In this document: in pieces, positions 57,308 through 64,000 of the stretch
How positions within the stretch are numbered: the first letter of the stretch is position 1
How the letters are laid out: the number at the start of each line of letters is the position of its first letter
From: Luteococcus sp048595755
Lineage (GTDB): Bacteria > Actinomycetota > Actinomycetes > Propionibacteriales > Propionibacteriaceae
DNA length: 64,000 nt
Assembly (NCBI RefSeq): GCF_048595755.1
Contig: NZ_CP184360.1
Location: 2,108,001 to 2,172,000, forward strand
Reading direction: 5' to 3'
Program-made: the position numbers and the translations under genes
The notes under the pieces: generated by a model
Told to the model about the DNA's origin: nothing
Databases searched by the model: none
Seen by the model: the letters and a program-made list of their open reading frames with translations, nothing else

Positions 57308-58870
57308 GTGAGTGACAACCGAATGCCCATCAAGCGCGCTCTGGTGAGCGTCTACGACAAGACGGGCCTCGAAGAGCTCGGCACGGTGCTGGCCGAGGCC
57401 GGCGTCGAGCTGGTGAGCACCGGTGGTTCGTACAAGAAGCTCGTCGACGCGGGACTGCAGGTCACCGAGGTGGCCGAGCTCACCGGCTTCCCCGAATGCC
57501 TGGACGGCCGCGTGAAGACCCTGCACCCCAAGGTGCACGCCGGGATCCTGGCCGACCGTCGCCTCGAGGACCACCGCAAGCAGCTCGATGAGATGGGGAT
57601 TGCCGCCTTCGACCTGGTGGTGAGCAACCTGTACCCCTTCACCCAGACCGTGGCCAGCGGTGCCACCCCCGATGAGTGCGTGGAACAGATCGACATCGGC
57701 GGCCCCTCCATGGTGCGCGCCGCCGCGAAGAACCACCCCAGCGTGGCCATCGTCACCTCGCCCGAGCAGTACGACGACCTGAAGGCGGCGCTGGCCCAGG
57801 GCGGTTTCACGCTGGAGGAACGCAAGAAGCTGGCTGCGGCCGCCTTCAAGCACACCGCTGCCTATGACATGGCCGTGGCCGGCTGGATGAGTTCGGTGCT
57901 CACCGACGGCACCGATGGCACCGGCTTCCCGGAGACCGTCTTCGGGTCCTACGAACGCCTCGACGTGCTGCGCTACGGCGAGAACAGCCACCAGCAGGCG
58001 GCCCTGTACCGGAAGAATTTCGGGCCCGAGGGGCTGGCCACCGCCGAGCAGCTGGGCGGCAAGGCGATGAGCTACAACAACTACGTCGACACCAATGCCG
58101 CGCACCGCGCCGCCCATGACTTCGACGAGCCGGCCGTGGCCATCATCAAGCACGCCAACCCGTGCGGCATCGCCACCGGCTCCGACATCGCCGAGGCCCA
58201 CCGCAAGGCCCACGAGTGCGACTCGCTGAGCGCCTTCGGTGGTGTCATCGCCGCCAACCAGACCGTGACGGTGGCCATGGCAGAGCAGGTCAAGCCGATC
58301 TTCACCGAGGTCATCGTCGCGCCCGACTACGAGCCCGAGGCGCTGGAGATCCTGCAGACCAAGAAGAACCTGCGCATCCTCAAGTGTGGTGCCCCCGCCC
58401 GTGGCGGCGTCGAGACCCGCGAGGTGGACGGCGGCCTGCTGATGCAGCAGATGGACGTGCTGCAGGCCGACGGTGACCAGCCCGCCAACTGGATCCTGGC
58501 CGCCGGTGAGGCCGCCGACGAGCAGACCCTGGCCGACCTGGCCTTCGCCTGGAAGGCCTGCCGCTCGGTGAAGTCCAATGCCATCCTGCTGGCCTCCGGC
58601 GGTGCCTCGGTGGGCGTTGGCATGGGGCAGGTGAATCGCGTCGACTCCTGCAAGCTGGCCGTCGAGCGCGCCGGTGAGCGCGCTGTCGGCTCGGTGGCGG
58701 CCTCGGATGCCTTCTTCCCCTTCAGCGACGGACCGCAGATCCTCATCGACGGGGGAGTCAAGGCCATCGTGCAGCCCGGCGGCTCCATCCGCGACGAGGA
58801 GACCATCGATCTGTGCAAGTCCAAGGGCGTCACGCTCTACTTCACCGGCACCCGCCACTTCTTCCACTGA
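57308..58870 (+). CDS. purH: bifunctional AICAR transformylase/IMP cyclohydrolase
   Basis: PurH performs the last two steps of IMP synthesis. The 520-residue protein has the MGS-like IMP cyclohydrolase domain (about 1-200, with TGGSYKKLVDAG, GRVKTLHPKVHAGIL) and the AICAR formyltransferase domain (about 205-520, with AIIKHANPCGIATG and ending ETIDLCKSKGVTLYFTGTRHF). AGGAG 5 nt before the GTG at 57308. A repeat element follows the stop. With purN, folD and guaB/guaA the window holds much of the purine-one-carbon route. Confidence 0.97.
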   Translation: MSDNRMPIKRALVSVYDKTGLEELGTVLAEAGVELVSTGGSYKKLVDAGLQVTEVAELTGFPECLDGRVKTLHPKVHAGILADRRLEDHRKQLDEMGIAAFDLVVSNLYPFTQTVASGATPDECVEQIDIGGPSMVRAAAKNHPSVAIVTSPEQYDDLKAALAQGGFTLEERKKLAAAAFKHTAAYDMAVAGWMSSVLTDGTDGTGFPETVFGSYERLDVLRYGENSHQQAALYRKNFGPEGLATAEQLGGKAMSYNNYVDTNAAHRAAHDFDEPAVAIIKHANPCGIATGSDIAEAHRKAHECDSLSAFGGVIAANQTVTVAMAEQVKPIFTEVIVAPDYEPEALEILQTKKNLRILKCGAPARGGVETREVDGGLLMQQMDVLQADGDQPANWILAAGEAADEQTLADLAFAWKACRSVKSNAILLASGGASVGVGMGQVNRVDSCKLAVERAGERAVGSVAASDAFFPFSDGPQILIDGGVKAIVQPGGSIRDEETIDLCKSKGVTLYFTGTRHFFH

Positions 58871-58880
58871 CAGATCAATC

Positions 58881-58914
58881 AGCAAGGGGGGACGACCCCC
58901 TTGGACCCCCGCGG
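58881..58914 (+). repeat. G/C-rich palindromic repeat after purH (family 2)
   Basis: AGCAAGGGGGGACGACCCCC followed by TTGGACCCCCGCGG; it differs from the copy after groES at few positions. Both lie within about 12 nt of a stop codon. Confidence 0.75.
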
Positions 58915-58946
58915 CCCAACCTGTCGAGGCCCCTCGACAGCCTCGG
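58915..58946. repeat. dispersed inverted-repeat pair after purH
   Basis: CCAACCTGTCGAGG-type right arm (58915-58929, one-base variant) is followed 2 nt later by left arm CCTCGACAGCCTCGG (58932-58946), in head-to-head order opposite to the tsaD copy. Together they can fold into a hairpin. Confidence 0.75.
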
Positions 58947-58980
58947 GGATCGTGGTGGGGAATCCAGGAGAGGACATGCA

Positions 58981-59841
58981 ATGACTGCAGAACGCATTGA
59001 TGGCAAGGCGGTTTCCGCGCAGATCAAGGACGAGCTGAAGGTGCGCGTCGACGCACTGCGCGCGAAGGGCGTCGTGCCCGGGCTCGGCACCGTGCTGGTC
59101 GGCGCCGATCCGGGCAGCCAGATCTACGTCGGTGGCAAGCACAAGGACTGCGCCCAGGTGGGCATCGAGTCGATCCGCGTCGACCTGCCCGAGGACACCA
59201 CCCAGGCGCAGCTCGACGAGGCCATCCAGGCCCTCAACGAGAACCCGGCCTGCACCGGTTACATCGTGCAGCTGCCGCTGCCCAAGCACCTGGACGAGCA
59301 CCGCGCCCTGTCGCTGATCGACCCGGACAAGGACGCCGACGGCCTGGCCCCCGCCAGCCTGGGCAAGCTGGTGCTCACCGAGCCCGGCCCGCTGCCGTGC
59401 ACCCCGCGCGGCATCGTCGAGCTGCTCAACCGCTACGAGGTGCCGCTGTCCGGCGCCGAGGTCTGCGTCGTGGGCCGCGGCACCACCGTGGGGCGCCCGC
59501 TGGGGCTGCTGCTCACCCGCAAGAGCGAGAACGCAACCGTCACCCTGTGCCACACCGGCACCAAGGATCTGGCGGCCCACACCCGCGAGGCCGACATCGT
59601 CATCGCCGCGGTGGGGCGGGCCGGCTTCCTCACCGCCGACATGGTCAAGCCCGGCGCCGTGGTGATCGACGTCGGTGTCAGCCGCGTCGACGGCAAGCCG
59701 GTGGGCGACGTGGCCGCCGACGTGTGGGAGGTGGCCTCCAAGGTGACCCCCAACCCCGGCGGCGTCGGACCGATGACCCGCGCCATGCTGCTGAGCAATG
59801 TGGTGGACCGGGCCGAGCAGCTGGCGGTTCGGCAGTCCTGA
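58981..59841 (+). CDS. folD: methylenetetrahydrofolate dehydrogenase / methenyl-THF cyclohydrolase
   Basis: FolD makes 10-formyl-THF, the formyl donor for purN and purH. The 286-residue protein has SQIYVGGKHKDCAQVGI with the catalytic Lys, GYIVQLPLPKHLDE, the NADP site VVGRGTTVGRPLGLLL and TPNPGGVGPMTRAML. Length is normal. AGGAGAGG 11-16 nt before the ATG. The DUF3017 gene starts on the stop codon (TGATG), as in other actinobacteria. It is separated from purH by repeats, so the purH-folD transcript may be modulated. Confidence 0.97.
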   Translation: MTAERIDGKAVSAQIKDELKVRVDALRAKGVVPGLGTVLVGADPGSQIYVGGKHKDCAQVGIESIRVDLPEDTTQAQLDEAIQALNENPACTGYIVQLPLPKHLDEHRALSLIDPDKDADGLAPASLGKLVLTEPGPLPCTPRGIVELLNRYEVPLSGAEVCVVGRGTTVGRPLGLLLTRKSENATVTLCHTGTKDLAAHTREADIVIAAVGRAGFLTADMVKPGAVVIDVGVSRVDGKPVGDVAADVWEVASKVTPNPGGVGPMTRAMLLSNVVDRAEQLAVRQS

Positions 59842-60167
59842 TGTCCGGTGCGCACGATGAGCGGAGGCTGGCGCGGTCGCGGGCGCGGGCGGCGGCCGGC
59901 TCGCTCAACCAGTGGCCCTTGGCCCTGGTGATGGTGGCGCTGCTCACCAGCCTGGGAGTCACCGCCACGGGGCACTGGCGACGCGGTGCCTTCGCGATCG
60001 GCTGCAGCGTCCTGCTGGCCGGGGCACTGCGGGCCGTCCTGCCTGCCCGGGTGGCCGGCCTGCTCGCGGTGCGGCAGCGATGGTTCGACGCCACCCTGTT
60101 GCTGCTGGTGGGGGGAGCCATGCTGGTGCTCACCCTGCTGGTGCCCCACTCCAAACCGGGCATCTGA
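59841..60167 (+). CDS. DUF3017 membrane protein
   Basis: The 108-residue protein has a basic N-terminus and three or four membrane helices (WPLALVMVALLTSLGVTATG, GAFAIGCSVLLAGALRAVL, ATLLLLVGGAMLVLTLLV). DUF3017 proteins are almost always encoded right after folD in actinobacteria, but their function is unknown. The ATG overlaps the folD stop, and a terminator follows. Confidence 0.9.
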   Translation: MSGAHDERRLARSRARAAAGSLNQWPLALVMVALLTSLGVTATGHWRRGAFAIGCSVLLAGALRAVLPARVAGLLAVRQRWFDATLLLLVGGAMLVLTLLVPHSKPGI

Positions 60168-60190
60168 GCACGGCCACCACGACGCCGAAC

Positions 60191-60218
60191 AGGCCGCCAC
60201 CCCGAGGGGTGGCGGCCT
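60191..60218. terminator. bidirectional terminator between DUF3017 gene and mdh
   Basis: AGGCCGCCACCCC (60191-60203) and GGGGTGGCGGCCT (60206-60218) pair perfectly around GA. Confidence 0.85.
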
Positions 60219-60254
60219 GTCGTGTGCCTGGCCTCACGGCCACGCAGGAGAAAC

Positions 60255-61241
60255 TCAGATGAAGCCCAGCTCCTTGACAGCGGCGGCCTCTTCCTGCAGC
60301 TCGGCAACCGAGCGGTCGATCATCGAACGGCTGTAGTCATTGATCTCCAGACCCTGGACGATCTCCCAGTCGCCGTCCTTGTGGCGCACGGGGAAGGAGG
60401 AGATGAGGCCCTCGGGGACGCCGTAGGAGCCGTCCGAGACGACGCCCATGCTGGTCCAGTCGCCACCCACGGTGCCCAGCTCCCAGTCATGCATGCAGGA
60501 GGCGGTGGCATTGGCGGCCGAGGCGCGGCTCGACAGGCCAGTGGCGTCGATGATCTCGGCGCCGCGCTTGGCGACCTTGGGGATGAAGGCGTTCTTCACC
60601 CACTCGTCGTCGTTGATCTCCTCCAGCACCGGCTTGCCGTCCACGGTGGCGTGGAAGAGGTCGGGGTACATGGTGGAGGAGTGGTTGCCCCAGATGGTCA
60701 GACGCTCGATGTGGCGAGTGGTGACGCCCAGCTTCTTGCCGATCTGCGCCTTCGAGCGGTCGAGGTCGAGGCGGGTCAGCGCACCGAAGCGCTCGTTGGG
60801 GATGTCGGGGGCGTTGTTCATGGCGATCAGCGCATTGGTGTTGGCCGGGTTGCCGGTCACCAGCACGCGGACGTCGTCGGCGGCCACCTTGTTGAGGGCC
60901 TTGCCCTGCTGGGTGAAGATGCGGCCATTGGCGCTGAGCAGGTCGCCGCGCTCCATGCCGGCCTTGCGGGGGAAGGCACCCACCAGCATGGCGATGTTGG
61001 CGCCCTCGAAGACCGTCTCGGGATCGTCACCGATGACGACATTCTTGAGGTTCGGGAAGGCGCAGTCGTCCAGCTCCATCACGACGCCCTCGAGGGCCTT
61101 CATGGCGTGCGGGATCTCGAGCAGGCGCAGCTCGATCGGGGTGTCGCCCAGCACCGCGCCACTGGCGATTCGGAAAAGCAGGCTGTAGCAGATCTGGCCG
61201 GCGGCACCGGTGACGGCAACCTTCACTGGGGTCTTCTTCAT
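60255..61241 (-). CDS. mdh: malate dehydrogenase
   Basis: Mdh interconverts malate and oxaloacetate with NAD. In propionic acid bacteria it also serves the methylmalonyl-CoA cycle to propionate. The 328-residue protein has the NAD-binding loop VAVTGAAGQICYSLLFRIA, VTGNPANTNALIAM and the active-site His in IWGNHSSTMYPD. These are the features of the LDH-like MDH group common in actinobacteria. AGAGGAA upstream of the ATG. It converges with the DUF3017 gene. Confidence 0.96.
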   Translation of the reverse strand: MKKTPVKVAVTGAAGQICYSLLFRIASGAVLGDTPIELRLLEIPHAMKALEGVVMELDDCAFPNLKNVVIGDDPETVFEGANIAMLVGAFPRKAGMERGDLLSANGRIFTQQGKALNKVAADDVRVLVTGNPANTNALIAMNNAPDIPNERFGALTRLDLDRSKAQIGKKLGVTTRHIERLTIWGNHSSTMYPDLFHATVDGKPVLEEINDDEWVKNAFIPKVAKRGAEIIDATGLSSRASAANATASCMHDWELGTVGGDWTSMGVVSDGSYGVPEGLISSFPVRHKDGDWEIVQGLEINDYSRSMIDRSVAELQEEAAAVKELGFI

Positions 61242-61397
61242 TGGATTCCTCTTCTCGACGGAGGGCTGGCACGAAAAACAGTACAGGGCTGTCGTGCCTC
61301 ACTGGAGGGCCACCCCTGATGGTGTCCGGGTAGCCGAATGGACTTTCCCCCGAGCCTAGCGGGCCGGTTCGCGCGGTCGTCGGTGGGGGGACGACGA

Positions 61398-61430
61398 ACG
61401 GCCGTCCTTCCGCAACGGAAGGACGGCCGT
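61398..61430. terminator. terminator after the acetate symporter gene
   Basis: ACGGCCGTCCTTCCG (61398-61412) and its complement (61416-61430) form perfect 15-bp arms with a 3-nt loop, 20 nt after the leftward stop. Confidence 0.88.
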
Positions 61431-61450
61431 CGTGCACCAGGACGAACCGG

Positions 61451-63124
61451 TCAGTGCGCGATGGCACCCTCTGCACCGGCACCGGTCATGGAGCGGACCT
61501 CCATCTCGGTGTACTTGGCGGCGTTGTGCTCCTTGCTGGTGATCGAGCCAAGCCAACCCAGGATGAAGCCGACCGGGACGCTGACCAGGGCCGGGTTGTC
61601 CAGCGGGAACCAGGCGAAGTCGGCATTGGGGAACATCGAGGTCTTCTCGCCGGAGACGGCGGGGGAGAAGGTGATGAGCACCAGTGCCGAGATCAGGCCA
61701 CCGTAGATCGACCAGACCGCACCGCGGGTGTTGAAGCGCTTCCAGTACAGCGAGTACAGGATGGAGGGCAGGTTGGCCGAGGCCGCCACGGCGAAGGCCA
61801 GCGCCACCAGGAAGGCGATGTTCTGACTCTTGGCCGCGATGCCGCCCACGATCGCCAGCAGGCCGATCACGATCACGGTGTTGCGGGCCACCTTCATCTC
61901 GGAGTCAGGGTCGGCCTTGCCGTCCTTGAGGATCGAGTTGTAGATGTCATGCGCGAAGGAGGCGCTGGCGGTGATGGCCAGGCCTGCCACGACGGCCAGG
62001 ATGGTGGCGAAGGCGACGCCGGCGATGACGGCCAGGAAGACCGTGCCGCCCAGGCCCTTGCCGGGCAGCCAGAAGGCCAGCGCAGGAGCGGCCGCATTGG
62101 CCTTACCGGGCAGCGCGTTGATGACGTCGTAACCCACCAGCCAGGCGGCGCCGTAACCGAGCACCATGGTGAACAGGTAGAAGGCACCGATCAGGCCGAT
62201 GGCCCAGGTGACCGAGCGGCGGGCCTCCTTGGCGGTGGGCACGGTGTAGAAGCGCATCAGCACGTGCGGCAGGCCGGCGGTGCCCAGCACCAGGGCCAGC
62301 GCCAGCGAGATGAAGCCCAGCTTGTTGGAGCCGTACTTGCCCATCGGCTCGGTGAGGTCCTTCCACGCGGCACCCATGGCGGCCGGGTCCGCGGCCTTGA
62401 TGGCGTCGGCCTTGGACTGGGCATTGCCCACCAGGGTGGAGAGGTTCATGCCGGCCAGCCCGAGCACCCAGAAGGTCATGACGGCAGCGCCCGAGATCAG
62501 CAGCACGGCCTTGATCATCTGCACCCAGGTGGTGCCCTTCATGCCACCGATCAGCACGTAGATGATCATCAGTGCGCCCACCAGCAGGATGACGAGGTTC
62601 TGCATCATCGGGCTGGTGACGCCCAGCAGGAGCGAGACCAGGCCACCGGCGCCCGCCATCTGGGCCAACAGGTAGAAGAAGGAGACGGCCAGGGTCGACA
62701 GCGCTGCGGCCATGCGTACCGGCTTCTCCTGGGTGCGGAAGCTCAGCACGTCGGCCATCGTGTACTTGCCGGTGTTGCGCAGGGGCTCGGCGACCAGCAG
62801 CAGTGCGACGAGCCAGGCGACCAGGAAGCCGATGGAGTAGAGCAGGCCGTCGTAACCGGTCAGTGCGACGGCGCCGACGATGCCGAGGAAGGAGGCAGCC
62901 GACAGGTAGTCACCGGCGATTGCCAGGCCGTTCTGGCGGCCGTCGAAGGAGGCACCACCGGTGTAGAAGTCTCCGGCCTCCTTCTTGCCGCCGGTGGAGA
63001 CGCGGATCACGATGGTCAGCGTGCCCACCACGAACAGGGCGAAGATGATGATGTTGGCGATCGGGTTGCCCAGCTTGACCGCGGTCTCGAGCAGCGGCAA
63101 CTGCATCAGGGGGTCGGTGTTCAT
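61451..63124 (-). CDS. actP: acetate/monocarboxylate:cation symporter, SSS family
   Basis: The 557-residue protein belongs to the solute:sodium symporter family, most like ActP/MctC, which take up acetate, propionate and pyruvate. It has about 13 membrane helices. Family signatures seen are GGASFDGRQNGLAIAGDYLSA (near the N-terminus), GGMKGTTWVQMIKAVLLISG and GTAGLPHVLMRFYTVP. The substrate is inferred from the DUF485 partner gene, with which it overlaps by ATGA, the arrangement of yjcH-actP in other bacteria. A CRP/GlxR-like site is upstream of the operon. Confidence 0.93.
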   Translation of the reverse strand: MNTDPLMQLPLLETAVKLGNPIANIIIFALFVVGTLTIVIRVSTGGKKEAGDFYTGGASFDGRQNGLAIAGDYLSAASFLGIVGAVALTGYDGLLYSIGFLVAWLVALLLVAEPLRNTGKYTMADVLSFRTQEKPVRMAAALSTLAVSFFYLLAQMAGAGGLVSLLLGVTSPMMQNLVILLVGALMIIYVLIGGMKGTTWVQMIKAVLLISGAAVMTFWVLGLAGMNLSTLVGNAQSKADAIKAADPAAMGAAWKDLTEPMGKYGSNKLGFISLALALVLGTAGLPHVLMRFYTVPTAKEARRSVTWAIGLIGAFYLFTMVLGYGAAWLVGYDVINALPGKANAAAPALAFWLPGKGLGGTVFLAVIAGVAFATILAVVAGLAITASASFAHDIYNSILKDGKADPDSEMKVARNTVIVIGLLAIVGGIAAKSQNIAFLVALAFAVAASANLPSILYSLYWKRFNTRGAVWSIYGGLISALVLITFSPAVSGEKTSMFPNADFAWFPLDNPALVSVPVGFILGWLGSITSKEHNAAKYTEMEVRSMTGAGAEGAIAH

Positions 63125-63534
63125 CGGTGGCCCTCCAGTTCGGCGCGCAGCTTGGTGGCGATCGGGTCAAGGTTCTTGTTGGCGTGACGGATGTAGAGCG
63201 CCGTGATCACGAAGGTGGTCAGGAACTGCAACAGTCCCAGGAACAGGCCCAGCGTGACGTTTCCGAACAGCGGCTTCTTCATCAGGTCGATGGCATAGGT
63301 GCTCAGCAGCACGTAGGCGAAGTACCAGATGAGGAAGGCAGCGCTGAGGGGGAAGGCGAACTTGCGGAAACGGCCCTTGAGCTCGCGGAACTCGTCAGAG
63401 GCATGGACGCGGGCCAGCGCCTCGTCATTGGCGACATAGGGCGTGGGGCCCTCGGAGGCGGCGCGTTGCGGTTCGGCGGGCGGCAGGTTCTGTGCGGGAT
63501 CCTCGTGATGATCGGCGCGGTGTGGCGTGCTCAT
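63121..63534 (-). CDS. DUF485 membrane protein (YjcH-like)
   Basis: The 137-residue protein has a polar N-terminus of about 60 residues and two membrane helices, FAFPLSAAFLIWYFAYVLLS and LFLGLLQFLTTFVITALYI, the DUF485 layout. DUF485 proteins are nearly always encoded with SSS acetate symporters and may be a small subunit or regulator. AAGGAG before the ATG. The stop overlaps the symporter start. Confidence 0.92.
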   Translation of the reverse strand: MSTPHRADHHEDPAQNLPPAEPQRAASEGPTPYVANDEALARVHASDEFRELKGRFRKFAFPLSAAFLIWYFAYVLLSTYAIDLMKKPLFGNVTLGLFLGLLQFLTTFVITALYIRHANKNLDPIATKLRAELEGHR

Positions 63535-63611
63535 CGTGCTCCTTGCGTCTACTGCGGTGGTGCAGTCGTCGTGCCGGCGTTGGCACGAACTGGAGCAAAG
63601 CTAGTCGTCCT

Positions 63612-63627
63612 TGTGAACAATGTCACT
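63612..63627. promoter_or_regulatory. CRP/GlxR-type site upstream of the DUF485-symporter operon
   Basis: TGTGA-N6-TCAC (TGTGAACAATGTCACT) matches the consensus on both half-sites. A second half-site TGTCACA follows at 63654. On the minus strand TAGCTT (63598-63603) is a candidate -10, putting the site over the -35 region. Confidence 0.65.
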
Positions 63628-63667
63628 AGGAAGATGAGAAATTTGTCACAAGGATTTTTGGAGTGAT

Positions 63668-63699
63668 CCGCACGCCACGACGGTGGTCGTGGCGTGCGG
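63668..63699. terminator. terminator downstream of purU
   Basis: CCGCACGCCACGAC (63668-63681) pairs exactly with GTCGTGGCGTGCGG (63686-63699), 4-nt loop. Confidence 0.85.
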
Positions 63700-63728
63700 A
63701 GGCGAGAAATCCTTGGTGGGCAAAGGGC

Positions 63729-64000
63729 TCAGCGGAAGATGACGGTGCGATGCCCGTCCAGGAAGACCCGCTTCTCGGCGAAGAGCTTGACCGCCTCGGT
63801 CAGGGTGCGGCTCTCCTCGTCCTGTCCGATCGCCACCAGCTCCGGCACGGTGCGGGAGTGGTCCACCCGAACCACGTTCTGTTCGATGATGGGCCCCTCG
63901 TCCAGGTCACTGGTGACGAAGTGTGCGGTGGCGCCGATGAGCTTGACGCCCCGCTCGTGGGCCTGCCGGTAGGGATTGGCGCCCTTGAAACCGGGCAGGA
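63729..64000 (-). CDS. purU: formyltetrahydrofolate deformylase, C-terminal part
   Basis: About 89 C-terminal residues are visible, beginning LPGFKGANPYRQAHERGVKL and ending FLDGHRTVIFR. The stretch GATAHFVTSDLDEGPIIEQ with the catalytic Asp and the deformylase-type ending identify PurU rather than PurN. PurU hydrolyses 10-formyl-THF to formate and THF, balancing one-carbon pools for glycine and purine synthesis, so it fits the purN, purH, folD group upstream. The start and ACT domain lie beyond the right edge. Confidence 0.9.
   Translation of the reverse strand, partial: LPGFKGANPYRQAHERGVKLIGATAHFVTSDLDEGPIIEQNVVRVDHSRTVPELVAIGQDEESRTLTEAVKLFAEKRVFLDGHRTVIFR

Overview
High-GC actinobacterial chromosome segment, most like the family Propionibacteriaceae (inferred from codon use, gene order and protein style; no database search was possible). 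It carries almost only housekeeping genes. No transposase, phage gene, CRISPR array, rRNA or tRNA was seen. Gene order resembles, from memory, two Mycobacterium tuberculosis neighbourhoods: rplM-rpsI-glmM-glmS-acpS-nnr-tsaE-tsaB-rimI-tsaD-groES-groEL-guaB-guaB3-guaA, and uvrD/pcrA-M23 peptidase-perM-purN-purH.

Layout. 1-9.1 kb: a partial GH125 mannosidase diverging from treZ, then rplM-rpsI, glmM, and a leftward coaA-M15 peptidase-lipoprotein group. 9.3-14.7 kb: glmS, a TPR-like protein, acpS and nnr, then a leftward mannosyltransferase. 15-20.8 kb: a DEAD-box helicase with very long basic tails, then a compact t6A/RimI operon in which TsaE is fused to a GNAT domain. 21-24 kb: a membrane protein/PadR pair diverging from a two-component system. 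24-31.5 kb: NUDIX, methyltransferase, CIRCE-controlled groES and groEL, and mannitol PTS genes mtlA-mtlD. 31.6-43.4 kb: guaB-guaB3, chorismate mutase, a small regulator/membrane protein operon, a GH3 glucosidase, a secreted peptidase, cysK and guaA. 43.6-49.5 kb: a PspC-domain envelope-stress cluster and a cardiolipin-synthase-like enzyme. 49.6-64 kb: pcrA, an M23 peptidase, a membrane protein with two extracytoplasmic domains, a PerM-like protein, purN-purH, folD-DUF3017, mdh, a DUF485/acetate symporter pair and the end of purU.

The genes cover one-carbon and purine supply (purN, purH, folD, purU, guaB, guaA), cell-wall precursor supply (glmM, glmS), tRNA t6A modification (tsaE, tsaB, tsaD), protein folding and carbon uptake.

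The most interesting signal is not a gene. A dispersed 15-bp inverted-repeat element (CCTCGACAGGCTCGG and its complement) sits at the 3' ends of many genes, and two paired copies lie in frame inside coding sequences. In tsaB a 96-bp copy, exactly 32 codons, has its interior filled by three 21-bp tandem repeats. In the methyltransferase gene a 65-bp copy lies beside the SAM-binding domain. Other recurring signals are a TANNNT box 6-9 nt before at least a dozen start codons that lack a Shine-Dalgarno sequence (probable leaderless genes), a second G/C-rich repeat after groES and purH, several in-frame 15-bp tandem repeats, and a CRP/GlxR-type site before the acetate-uptake genes.
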